Shown: positions 1 to 7,478, counted from the stretch's first letter. The stretch: DNA of 11,669 bases from CAZTZL01 sp964617625 (GCA_964617625.1 CAZTZL010000090.1:1-11669), one strand, 5' to 3'. The notes: a model not told the origin generated them from the sequence alone. Numbers and translations are program-made.

Positions 1-1488
1 CTGTACCGTGAATGACTCCGGTGGGGGTGGAGGCAATGGAATATTATAGTTGGCCGCATAGTTGGCCGTGGCATGTTCGAACATTTTCATTATCGAATCG
101 ATACCGGTTTCAACCCAGGCCCGCTTATAGGCATTATGATCCCCGGTTGTGGATCCATCCGGAAGAATTAATTCCGGTGTGCCCGTTCCTTTATAATACT
201 GAACCCATTTGCCACCCACTTCCCGGTTCTTCTCACGGCTGAGTCCCGCAATGCCCTCGGCAATGACGAGATGAATGCTGTCTCCAAAAGTTAGCGTATA
301 AGGACCATACCCCTGTGTAGGCGTTTCGTTGCCATCACTTCTTGCAACGCTTTGGACATAGTTGTCGCCGACCAGTTCCGCAAATGTTTTTTCCGGATGC
401 CCTGCTGTCATCGCATCGAAGCGCTGTCGCATAAAAGACTCATCGTACTGGGAGTAAGGCGACTGTGTGATCCGGTCATCGGCATCGATATACGTGGTGG
501 TTTTGGGCTGATAAGGATCATCCTCTCTGTTGGTTGTGCTTTTATCCGCATGAAGCGTTATCCATCCCGAATATTTTGCAGCAGCCATCACACCATCATC
601 CAATTGATTGGGGCATCCCCAGTCTTCTTCATACGTGACCGATCGGGAATTATCAGGGTGATACCATGCATATGTGGCCCGGTATATAAAATCACTTGCA
701 TTGGGATCCTGCCCGATCACATTATGGTTTGTGTTATGTCCCCACGTTGAATTCCACGTCCCCCAGCCTTCATTCTCGGCAGGAACCGACTCTCCGCAAA
801 ATGCATAACGGGTCTGGAAAAGCACCCAGAAATTTTCGATAGTTTGCTGTGATTTCACTTCTTCGGTGTTATCGATGATCCCGTCATTTTTAAAGACATA
901 ATCATAAACAAAATAATTATCATGATCCTGTTGTGTAAACTGGTAAACTTTTTTAGTGATAGTGACACCCATAGAAGTATGGTTCTTTACAAGGATCATT
1001 CGTTCTGATAGTAGTGTCTCATCCAGATCATCAAGCGGATCGTAGATGGTATTGACCGTGGCCAGCTGATTGTCGACAAATACGAGGGGATGTTCGAACC
1101 GGCCGATTAATTTAAATTCGGTTTCCTTGACCTGATTGATCCGGTCCGTATCATTACGGGGTCCCACGCCGATCACTTTAACGGATAGTTTTTTACCTGC
1201 CACGGGATCGTTAAAATTTTCACATCCCAGCCAGATGGCCCTCGCACGCAAAGTGGACTGGAGAAAACCGTATTCTCCGGGCCATGAAAAAGTATCATGA
1301 ATTCTCGAAAATCCTCCGGTTTCCACTTCAGTGCCCTGCACCGAAAAATAGGCATGCAGATGATTCAAGCGGAGATATTTGATCTCACCGCTGAATCCCT
1401 GGCTGAAAACGGATTGCACAGCAAATAAAAGAAGAAAAACTGCCAATCTTGCCTGTATTCCTTTTAAATATGGATATTGCTTTTTCAT
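1..1488 (-). CDS. Large exported protein paired with the TonB-dependent receptor (C-terminus outside window)
   Basis: Reading from the ATG at 1488 gives 496 residues with no stop before the left edge, so the C-terminus is missing. The start is backed by a purine-rich GAGGA site a few bases upstream. Residues 1-30 look like a signal peptide: a basic start MKKQYPYLK, a hydrophobic core around AVFLLLFAV, and a likely cleavage before Gln in VFSQG. The mature part is rich in aromatic, Asp and Asn residues and has no membrane segments. It includes a stretch AIWLGCENFNDP followed by VIGVGPRNDT, which resembles exported proteins of FCB bacteria; that resemblance is from memory and not a domain assignment. 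Near the visible end is a proline linker (PLPPPPPE, about residues 484-491) leading into SFTVQ, as often precedes a fibronectin-type or other beta-sandwich domain. It lies 24 bases downstream of the receptor gene and is probably cotranscribed. I infer a periplasmic or surface protein serving the same substrate. The exact function is not recognised. Confidence 0.85.
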   Translation of the reverse strand, partial: MKKQYPYLKGIQARLAVFLLLFAVQSVFSQGFSGEIKYLRLNHLHAYFSVQGTEVETGGFSRIHDTFSWPGEYGFLQSTLRARAIWLGCENFNDPVAGKKLSVKVIGVGPRNDTDRINQVKETEFKLIGRFEHPLVFVDNQLATVNTIYDPLDDLDETLLSERMILVKNHTSMGVTITKKVYQFTQQDHDNYFVYDYVFKNDGIIDNTEEVKSQQTIENFWVLFQTRYAFCGESVPAENEGWGTWNSTWGHNTNHNVIGQDPNASDFIYRATYAWYHPDNSRSVTYEEDWGCPNQLDDGVMAAAKYSGWITLHADKSTTNREDDPYQPKTTTYIDADDRITQSPYSQYDESFMRQRFDAMTAGHPEKTFAELVGDNYVQSVARSDGNETPTQGYGPYTLTFGDSIHLVIAEGIAGLSREKNREVGGKWVQYYKGTGTPELILPDGSTTGDHNAYKRAWVETGIDSIMKMFEHATANYAANYNIPLPPPPPESFTVQ

Positions 1489-1512
1489 AAACCATCCTCA
1501 CCGTTAAATGTG

Positions 1513-4500
1513 TCAATTAAGATCAAACGACAATCTTAAGCCGTAGAAGATCTGTCTGGGATGCAGGAATGTATAGGACGTATTGTTCGGCATATCGATA
1601 TAGGCTTTGTCCTGAAGTATCTGGACCATGCGTCTGCTATCGACCGGCAGCCATTGACCATTAACTTTTTCCATATACCGTCCGGTTGAACCCTCATAAT
1701 AGATCACACCTGCCACTGAAGGATCGTCCGAATTAATTTTTGCCTGAAATTCGATCGGCTGAAATTCCACATCCGTATCCCTGTAATCTCCATACCGGTC
1801 TTCGCCGGGGATATTACTATAGGCTTTGCTTTTCGGAAGATGAAGCGACTGCATGTAATTGTCCCGGTCACCGCTGCCGCTCCAGTTGATCAAACACATC
1901 CGCTTCGTATTAAAAATATTTTCCATATCCAGGATAAATTGCAGCCTGAATTTATTCATAATAAACGTTTTTGTAAACCTGAGGGTGGCATTAAAATACG
2001 GAACACCTTTCAGATTATTTTCAACAGTCATCATATTCGGAGCCCAGGTCACCCACTGACCAGCCTGCCAATCCAGCAGCGTGTTGAGCATCCACCCCCC
2101 CAAAACCGATTGTCCGATAAAAACGGGCCCAAAATCATCCGGTGTGTAAAAACTCAAATTGAGTCTGGCATATGGCCGGGGAATGGGGCGTTCCTGATAT
2201 AAATTGACAGTCGCTTCATCGTACCGTTTTTGTTCCGACGGATCTTCCCACATTTCCTGACTGCCGAAGTGCCCTTTGGAAGAAACCTGATAGGTGTAGT
2301 TGGCAAATCCGGACCACCATCTTCCCGCGGTTTTTCTGATTGTGAGCTCGAAACCCCGAATATCTTCGTACTGACTGTCTGTGATTCTGTTATAATACCC
2401 GCCGCTGACCGCTGTAAACCGGGTGGTGTCCTGCTGGTCGGAAATATCGTGATAAAATGCCGCAAGCTGCAGTAAAATATCACCCGGCAGAATATGGTCA
2501 AAACCCAGTTCATACGAAATGGTTCTTGCCAGTGTCAGATTGGGATCACCGAAAGTCACCATGGTGTTTTCTTGGGATCGTGAAACCTCAAACAAAGTCT
2601 CATACTTCGGCATCTGTTTGAAATGGCCATAGTTGAAAAACAATTTGGATTTTTCCGTAATGGGATGGGAAATCCCAAGCCGTGGACTCAACTGCCACTG
2701 CGGTTCGGATTGAGTCATTTCAAAAACCATTGCTTTACTGTATTTCGATGAAAAGAAATCACTTTCATACGTATCCGGATTCCACCAGGAAGTATTCGAA
2801 TTGCTGTAATCCAGACGTATCCCGAGATTCATTGTAAAACCTTTGGTTTCCAGCTTGTCTTGAATGTAGAATGCGCCTCGTATCGGGAAAACCCGCATTT
2901 GAACACGCGAGGCATAGTCTTTCCCGCCTGTCAGGGAAGCGATCACACCATAATCAAAATTCAAATCATTGTATACGAATTCGATTCCGGATTTGATCAG
3001 GTTGCTGAAATTGATCTGACTGGTCATGTCGGCCTTAAACGTGGTTGATGAAACCTTGGTATTGTCCCGCGCTTTTGCAGCATGCTGGCTGCCCCAGACC
3101 ACCAGGCCATTCGGAGCATTGGGATCATAACCAAAGGGGAATTCATCCACAAAATAACCCGGCACAATTTCATAAAGGGTTTTCGTATCTCTGGCTTCTC
3201 CCGGTCGTGTATCATAATCCCGCATAAAATGTTCCAGAGAGACTTCATAAAAGGTACTGGGATTTAAAGTATGGGTCAGTTTGGCAGACAGGGAACGGTG
3301 GCCGATATCTGCAAGGCAGTAATTGCCGGTGCTGAAAATTCGTGACGAGCGATCTTCAATCGCCGATACCCAGTTTTCGGCAATATGCATATATTTGCCC
3401 GGGACCCAGTTGTCTTCCATCGTATATTTCTTTCCGATCAATCCGGATATCCGGAGTTTCATGGAAGAACTGATGTCCGATGTGATGTTCATGGTCCAGT
3501 CATAATCGACATAATCGGGCCGCGTTAAAGGGAAAATAAGCATTTCCCGGTTTCTCCGGAACGAAGTAAAAAAGCGAAGATTTCCCATCTTTTCGCTGAT
3601 AAAAGGCACTGGCCCGCCGAAACCGGCATCGATTTCATAATCCGGTTCGTTTGTGATTTCCCGCTCGCGGGTTTCATACAAAAAAATCCGCTGGGCAGCC
3701 ATGGGAGAAATATAAACCCCCTTCTTGAATTGATCTTCGGAAACCTTGTTCCAGCCTTCGAATTCCGGATACTGTCTTTTGGTATAGGTATCCCATTTCC
3801 CATTGGAAGTGCCGGTCCAGCACACATCATCGTCCAGATAGGGACGCATCCAGTATGAAGCGGGATCTGTGGGACTTATTCCAAAATGTTTGGCTGCCGG
3901 AGGACTGACTTTCGTCGTAATGGAACCGGCATAGCCCTTTTTGTTTCCTTCTTTGGTGACCACATTGATCAAACCGGATTGTACCTGTCCGTATTCCGCG
4001 TTAAAGCCGCCTCGTTCTATGGAAATTTCTTTTACGGCGCTGAGCGCAATTGAACTGATGGGCTGATTATTTCTCGGATCACGCAGTGTGACGCCATCCA
4101 TCATGAAAAGAGCATTATTCGCAGCGCTGCCGCGTATTTCCAGGTCGCTTTGAATACCGGCCTGCAAACCAATAACATTCTCAATATTGGAAACCGGAAG
4201 CGCAGCAACATCCCGATCCGAAACTGCCACCACACTGGTGGCCACATCTTGCTTGATCACTGCGCGGTTCGCAACCACGGTGACTGTTTTGCCTTCCAGT
4301 GCTTCCATTTGAAGATTAAAGTCCACTCTTGCTGTCTGGTCGATATAGACGCGCACATCACTAACCAGCATTTTGGCATAACCAATAACACTGACCTGGA
4401 TATCGTAGCTGCTGGGCGGCACATGAAGAATCGTGTAGTTGCCATTCATATCTGCAGCTGCTCCAAGAGAAGTGCCTTTCACAATCACATTGGCACCTGG

Positions 4501-4629
4501 CAAGGGCTCACCGGTTTGCTCATCGATTACTGTCCCGGCAATTTTTCCTGTTGTTCCAGACCATAGCGGGATGGTAAAAATAAGCAGCCCCAATAATAAA
4601 ATACAGGGCAGGCGAAGACTGTCTCGCAT
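1513..4629 (-). CDS. TonB-dependent outer-membrane receptor with N-terminal carboxypeptidase-like domain
   Basis: A 1,038-residue outer-membrane beta-barrel transporter of the TonB-dependent family, which moves large or scarce substrates into the periplasm using energy from TonB-ExbBD. In order: a signal peptide (about 1-24, hydrophobic core CILLLGLLIF); a carboxypeptidase-regulatory-like beta-sandwich (about 27-108, with GKIAGTVIDEQTGEPLPGANV and the DMNGNYTI turn); a linker (VTVVANRAVIKQDVATSVV); a plug domain (about 139-232, containing LEIRGSAANNALFMMDGV, RGGFNAEYGQVQSGLINVVTK); and then a barrel rich in alternating aromatic residues, ending in a hydrophobic strand (GLRLSFDLN). The length fits the family. 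An ATG 15 bases further upstream is in frame, but the Shine-Dalgarno AGGAGG lies within those five codons, so I place the start at 4629. The substrate cannot be told from sequence. There is no adjacent SusD-like lipoprotein in view; its partner is the exported protein just downstream. Confidence 0.93.
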   Translation of the reverse strand: MRDSLRLPCILLLGLLIFTIPLWSGTTGKIAGTVIDEQTGEPLPGANVIVKGTSLGAAADMNGNYTILHVPPSSYDIQVSVIGYAKMLVSDVRVYIDQTARVDFNLQMEALEGKTVTVVANRAVIKQDVATSVVAVSDRDVAALPVSNIENVIGLQAGIQSDLEIRGSAANNALFMMDGVTLRDPRNNQPISSIALSAVKEISIERGGFNAEYGQVQSGLINVVTKEGNKKGYAGSITTKVSPPAAKHFGISPTDPASYWMRPYLDDDVCWTGTSNGKWDTYTKRQYPEFEGWNKVSEDQFKKGVYISPMAAQRIFLYETREREITNEPDYEIDAGFGGPVPFISEKMGNLRFFTSFRRNREMLIFPLTRPDYVDYDWTMNITSDISSSMKLRISGLIGKKYTMEDNWVPGKYMHIAENWVSAIEDRSSRIFSTGNYCLADIGHRSLSAKLTHTLNPSTFYEVSLEHFMRDYDTRPGEARDTKTLYEIVPGYFVDEFPFGYDPNAPNGLVVWGSQHAAKARDNTKVSSTTFKADMTSQINFSNLIKSGIEFVYNDLNFDYGVIASLTGGKDYASRVQMRVFPIRGAFYIQDKLETKGFTMNLGIRLDYSNSNTSWWNPDTYESDFFSSKYSKAMVFEMTQSEPQWQLSPRLGISHPITEKSKLFFNYGHFKQMPKYETLFEVSRSQENTMVTFGDPNLTLARTISYELGFDHILPGDILLQLAAFYHDISDQQDTTRFTAVSGGYYNRITDSQYEDIRGFELTIRKTAGRWWSGFANYTYQVSSKGHFGSQEMWEDPSEQKRYDEATVNLYQERPIPRPYARLNLSFYTPDDFGPVFIGQSVLGGWMLNTLLDWQAGQWVTWAPNMMTVENNLKGVPYFNATLRFTKTFIMNKFRLQFILDMENIFNTKRMCLINWSGSGDRDNYMQSLHLPKSKAYSNIPGEDRYGDYRDTDVEFQPIEFQAKINSDDPSVAGVIYYEGSTGRYMEKVNGQWLPVDSRRMVQILQDKAYIDMPNNTSYTFLHPRQIFYGLRLSFDLN

Positions 4630-4635
4630 GTGTTC

Positions 4636-4641
4636 CCTCCT
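4636..4641 (-). promoter_or_regulatory. Shine-Dalgarno site that fixes the receptor start
   Basis: On the minus strand AGGAGG is followed by GAACAC and then ATG at 4629, a spacing of six bases. The same bases would code for Arg-Arg if translation began at the upstream ATG (4644). A full anti-16S match at ideal spacing makes the downstream ATG the likely start, and no comparable site precedes the upstream ATG. Confidence 0.8.
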
Positions 4642-4719
4642 CATTTAGATGAAAGAAAGTTAAATAAAAACAGAAATCACTATTTTCAAATACGTATGGG
4701 ATTATGTAATATCACAAAA

Positions 4720-4914
4720 CTATTTAATATCTTTATCCTGTTCATTTGTAAAATTCAGATTCAATCCGGCTCTTTGAGAATTTAAGGTGTTGTTGATTTC
4801 GGAAATAACTTGCTGAAGGAACATTTCATAATTAGAATACAAATTAATTTCCAGATTGTCAAGAGAATTTTGTACTGCTAAAACAGGAGCATTTTAAGGA
4901 TCATTTTTCAGCAT
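4720..4914 (-). pseudogene. Short broken coding remnant with an in-frame stop
   Basis: On the minus strand an ATG at 4914 reads MLKNDP, meets TAA at 4894-4896, then continues in the same frame for 57 codons to a TAG at 4720-4722. The part after the stop looks protein-like: LDNLEINLYSNYEMFLQQ, then VISEINNTLNSQRAGLNLNF and a charged tail NEQDKDIK, which could form a helix or coiled coil. An internal ATG at 4824 would give a 34-residue peptide, but no Shine-Dalgarno site is evident. The family is not recognised. It could be the C-terminal remnant of a decayed gene, or a chance open stretch in AT-rich DNA. Confidence 0.3.
4834..4862 (-). promoter_or_regulatory. Candidate sigma-70-type promoter facing the receptor gene
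   Basis: Minus strand: a perfect TTGACA (4857-4862), a spacer of exactly 17 bases, then TATTCT (4834-4839), which matches 4 of 6 consensus -10 bases. It points toward the receptor gene about 200 bases away. It overlaps the decayed coding remnant, so a chance match is possible. If the host uses a Bacteroidota-type primary sigma factor, this box would not be the relevant signal. Confidence 0.27.
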
Positions 4915-4923
4915 TACACTGCC

Positions 4924-4963
4924 CCAAAATCAGGTGGATTTTCACAAATCATATTGTTATATT
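4924..4963 (-). repeat. 40-base dispersed repeat, copy 1
   Basis: Matches 6199-6238 at 36 of 40 positions in the same orientation. The core has AAAATC and GATTTT arms around a 5-base spacer on the plus strand. On the minus strand it contains an ATG reading MICENPPDFG before an early stop. The two copies lie on either side of the M23 gene. The sequence family is not recognised. Confidence 0.75.
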
Positions 4964-5000
4964 TGTCGATTATCCAGCAACCTCTGTTTTATTTCAAATC

Positions 5001-5012
5001 CTGTTTAAACAG
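5001..5012. repeat. Perfect 12-base palindrome CTGTTTAAACAG
   Basis: The sequence equals its own reverse complement over 12 bases and sits in the divergent intergenic region, about 160 bases before the M23 start. The size and symmetry suit a dimeric regulator's operator. Perfect 12-base palindromes do occur by chance in AT-rich DNA, so no regulator is proposed. Confidence 0.3.
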
Positions 5013-5050
5013 CATTTGCAATTAGTCAGCAACAGGGGAATCTTGATAAT

Positions 5051-5095
5051 GCCATCCCATTTCCCATATAAACGGCGCGGGAAAATGGAAATGGC
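5051..5095. repeat. Imperfect inverted repeat (hairpin) upstream of the M23 gene
   Basis: The arms GCCATCCCATTTCCC (5051-5065) and GGGAAAATGGAAATGGC (5079-5095) can form about 14 base pairs, with one small internal loop and one bulged A, around a 13-base loop. The structure ends 78 bases before the M23 start. It is not followed by a T run, so it does not look like a rightward intrinsic terminator. It could be a leader-RNA structure or part of a small repeat. Confidence 0.4.
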
Positions 5096-5173
5096 TGCTT
5101 GTACAAATAATTAGATATCCGGTTAGTTACCTGATATTAAACGGTCAAGTAATAAAAACAAACTGATAATAAT

Positions 5174-6112
5174 ATGAATGAAAGAAACCGAATTATTTTA
5201 AAATTAATTTTAAGCCACATTATCCTGCCCGTTGTGCTGATATGCATCCCATTGGCCATTATAAATGTTTCTTATTTACTCTTGTCTATTGTTCAAACTG
5301 TTTTTTGCATACTGTTTTTTTCCGGTTATTGGGAATTTTTTGGTTTTAAATTTAAGAAACTCTATTTATTATCACTTGAGATTGTTTTACTGATTCTATT
5401 TGCACAAAAAGAATTTACAGCCATAAATGTACATTTCGATATACTTCTTTTATCTCTCCTTTCTATTATCCAGGCATATCTTATTATCATTTTTATAAAA
5501 ATCATAATAGTCATTTATAAAAATGATAAAGAAAAACTTGAAATCGTGTTCCCTCTTAGAAATGGAAAGTATCTGGTTACAGACGGAGGTAATTCTAAAA
5601 TCAGCCGACTGATGAATTATCACTTTTATTCTTACATCCACAGGAAGAAAAAAACAAATCATTCCATGCTCTATGCCACCGATATCGTTAAAATCGATGC
5701 CGACAGAAAAAGATTCCTTCCCAAACACAATGAAGAATACCCGATATTCGGTGAGAATGTATATTGTCCGATGGAGGGACTGGTTGTAAAAATCGAAAAC
5801 GGTATTAATGACAATGAGCCCTTCGCTGGCAAATATCCTTATAATACCGGTAATACGGTAGTCATAAGGAATGGTAATTATTATTTCCTGCTGGGTCACT
5901 TAAAGAAAGGAAGCATTGAACTTGCAGAAAGGGAAACCGTCAAACAAAATGATTTGATTGGCAAGATCGGGAATTCGGGTTTTTCGGAGCGGCCACATTT
6001 ACATATGCAATTAATAGAAAGTGAATCAGAAGACTTTTGGCACGGGAAAGGGATATGTATTCAGTATCAGGGAAAAAATTTATATAAAAACAGAGTCATT
6101 ATAATGGACTGA
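5174..6112 (+). CDS. Membrane-anchored M23-family metallopeptidase
   Basis: A 312-residue protein. The N-terminal ~115 residues are strongly hydrophobic and likely hold three or four membrane helices (about 7-30, 34-50, 62-77, 88-115). The C-terminal half is a LytM/M23 peptidase domain, a family of zinc endopeptidases that cut peptidoglycan cross-links. The expected metal and catalytic positions appear present: NHSMLYATD (His163, Asp170), GHL (His242) and PHLHMQ (His275, His277). The conserved turn LIGKIGNSGFS precedes the HxH motif. The His-to-Asp spacing in the first motif is wider than the classic HxxxD, so residue roles there are inferred. The domain probably faces the periplasm. No Shine-Dalgarno site is evident before ATG at 5174. 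The gene is visibly more AT-rich than its neighbours and is bracketed by two copies of a 40-base repeat, so acquisition from elsewhere is possible. Confidence 0.85.
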   Translation: MNERNRIILKLILSHIILPVVLICIPLAIINVSYLLLSIVQTVFCILFFSGYWEFFGFKFKKLYLLSLEIVLLILFAQKEFTAINVHFDILLLSLLSIIQAYLIIIFIKIIIVIYKNDKEKLEIVFPLRNGKYLVTDGGNSKISRLMNYHFYSYIHRKKKTNHSMLYATDIVKIDADRKRFLPKHNEEYPIFGENVYCPMEGLVVKIENGINDNEPFAGKYPYNTGNTVVIRNGNYYFLLGHLKKGSIELAERETVKQNDLIGKIGNSGFSERPHLHMQLIESESEDFWHGKGICIQYQGKNLYKNRVIIMD

Positions 6113-6198
6113 CCACATCCCGCTTAAAATTCAATTATCCATTGGTTTTTGGGTTTGAAAAATTGTATAAAAGCACGAATCCCGTCATTTTTAAACTT

Positions 6199-6238
6199 CC
6201 AAAATCGGGTGGATTTTCGTAAATCATCTTGTTATATT
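6199..6238 (-). repeat. 40-base dispersed repeat, copy 2
   Basis: Matches 4924-4963 at 36 of 40 positions, same orientation, 1,275 bases apart. It lies between the M23 stop and the crcB start, 67 bases before crcB. On the minus strand it starts a 30-codon frame (6135-6227) beginning MIYENPPDFG. Similarity appears to continue faintly beyond the 40 bases, with an AAAAATGA stretch shared downstream on the minus strand. Confidence 0.75.
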
Positions 6239-6305
6239 AACAACAAATTCTAAATTTATTCCAATATATTACTGTGTAAGTTGATATTGGCATTGCGTAA
6301 AAAAT

Positions 6306-6689
6306 ATGAACAACATCATAAACATTATCATCGTCGGCCTGGGTGGGTTTATCGGCGCGATCTTTCGATATTTTGGCAGTGGAATATTTCAAAATCTGTT
6401 TAAAAATTATAACTTCCCTTACGGAACGCTTTTTGTTAATCTGCTTGGATGTTTCATCATCGGCTTTCTGGGCGGGTGTTCGGATAACATGGATATATTT
6501 TCTTCTAAAACCCGTCTTTTTCTGTTTATCGGGGTAATAGGAGGATTTACGACTTTCTCTTCTTTCGGATACGAAACGATCATGTTACTGAGAGATCGGC
6601 TGATCAGTGCCGCTTTAATCAATATATCCATTCATTTTATATTGGGATTATTTTTTGTATATTTTGGATATTCTCTTTCAATGCGATAG
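6306..6689 (+). CDS. crcB: Fluoride channel CrcB/Fluc
   Basis: A 127-residue, four-helix inner-membrane protein of the CrcB/Fluc family, which forms dual-topology dimers that let fluoride leave the cytoplasm. The visible signatures are GGFIGAIFRYFG (13-24), PYGTLFVNLLG (38-48, with the conserved Asn45) and GGFTTFSSFGYE (79-90). Phe84 and Phe87 in the last motif match the family's pore phenylalanines. The length is typical. The DUF190 gene starts 11 bases downstream, a common pairing for crcB. The start at 6306 has no strong Shine-Dalgarno site. I looked for a fluoride riboswitch in the 190 bases upstream and did not recognise one. Confidence 0.95.
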   Translation: MNNIINIIIVGLGGFIGAIFRYFGSGIFQNLFKNYNFPYGTLFVNLLGCFIIGFLGGCSDNMDIFSSKTRLFLFIGVIGGFTTFSSFGYETIMLLRDRLISAALINISIHFILGLFFVYFGYSLSMR

Positions 6690-6700
6690 GGGAAAATTCT

Positions 6701-7042
6701 ATGCTTCCAAAAGAAGGACAACTATTACGGATATTTATCGGAGAAAGCGACCGGTATAAGAATATGCCTCTTTACGAATGGATTGTACGTAAAGCCCGGT
6801 CTGACGGTATGGCGGGAGCCACGGTCCTGAGAGGTTTGGAAGGTTTTGGCGCCGACAGCCACATGCATACTGCAAAAGTATTGCGACTGTCCCAGGACCT
6901 GCCCATTGTCATAGAAATAGTGGACACAAAAGAAAAAATACAGAATTTTATTACATCGATTGATTCGGTAATCGAAGAGGGGTTGGCGACCATAGAAAAC
7001 ATGCAAATTATTTTTTACAGAAGCAGTAAAAAAGCCACATGA
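6701..7042 (+). CDS. DUF190 (PII-like) protein, CrcB partner
   Basis: A 113-residue soluble protein matching DUF190 over almost its whole length: LLRIFIGESDRY, PLYEWIVRKARSDGMAGATV, then LRGLEGFGADSHMHT, LRLSQDLPIVIEIVD. Known members have a PII-like ferredoxin fold and are usually encoded beside crcB, so a sensing or regulatory role in fluoride handling is a reasonable inference, though the biochemical role is not established. A GGGG-rich Shine-Dalgarno site lies just before ATG at 6701, and the 11-base gap to crcB supports cotranscription. Confidence 0.93.
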   Translation: MLPKEGQLLRIFIGESDRYKNMPLYEWIVRKARSDGMAGATVLRGLEGFGADSHMHTAKVLRLSQDLPIVIEIVDTKEKIQNFITSIDSVIEEGLATIENMQIIFYRSSKKAT

Positions 7043-7142
7043 TAACCCAATGACCAGATTATTGATGCGTAAAATACAGCCCCGGTCCAATGAATTCGGA
7101 TTTTATAGAATACAGTCTACAAAATATTAAACAGGGAACAAA

Positions 7143-7478
7143 ATGGCATCCGATTTGAGTTTTGTCGAATTCGTTGTGGATCAAATAGAAAATGCGGGTG
7201 AAATTACGTATAAAAAGATGTTCGGAGAATATGCACTTTACAGCAATGCCAAAGTGATCGCCCTTATCTGCGACAATCAATTATTTATCAAACCGACTCA
7301 AGCCGGAAAATCTTTTATCGATCATGTCGTCGAAGCCCCTCCCTACCCTGGAGCAAAGCTGTACTTTCTTATTGAGGAACAGATTGACGACCGGGATTGG
7401 CTCAGCAATCTGATCAGATTAACAGCAAATGAACTGCCTGTACCCAAACCAAAAAGGAAGAAAAAGAGGGATATTTAG
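7143..7478 (+). CDS. TfoX N-terminal-domain protein
   Basis: A 111-residue protein that is nearly all TfoX/Sxy N-terminal domain: KKMFGEYALYSNAKVIALIC, DNQLFIKPT, then APPYPGAKLYFLIEEQ, ending in a lysine-rich tail (KPKRKKKRDI). TfoX/Sxy regulates competence genes in gammaproteobacteria. Short stand-alone N-domain proteins like this one are widespread in other phyla and their role is largely unknown, so a competence function should not be assumed. The C-terminal TfoX domain is absent. An AGGGAAC site precedes ATG at 7143. The 100-base gap from the DUF190 gene suggests a separate or loosely linked transcript. Confidence 0.88.
   Translation: MASDLSFVEFVVDQIENAGEITYKKMFGEYALYSNAKVIALICDNQLFIKPTQAGKSFIDHVVEAPPYPGAKLYFLIEEQIDDRDWLSNLIRLTANELPVPKPKRKKKRDI

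Larger units (their letters stand above)
4645..5173. other. Divergent intergenic region, about 530 bases
   Basis: The region separates the leftward receptor unit from the rightward M23 gene, so it should hold promoters for both. It is AT-rich. It contains a broken coding remnant (4720-4914, minus), one copy of a 40-base dispersed repeat (4924-4963), a perfect palindrome CTGTTTAAACAG (5001-5012) and an imperfect hairpin (5051-5095). A second weak minus-strand promoter candidate nearer the receptor has TTGAAA (4684-4689) and TATTTA (4661-4666) with 17 bases between them. I see no intact gene, tRNA or recognised riboswitch. Confidence 0.6.

Noticed and set aside
4150..4566. A 138-codon plus-strand frame opposite the receptor gene
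   Set aside because: It lies wholly inside the strongly supported receptor coding sequence on the other strand and shows no domain or ribosome site. Similar opposite-strand frames at 352-750, 1840-2202 and 5450-5899 were rejected for the same reason.
6113..6305. Possible fluoride riboswitch before crcB
   Set aside because: I could not find the conserved riboswitch core; the stretch is AT-rich and holds only the 40-base repeat.
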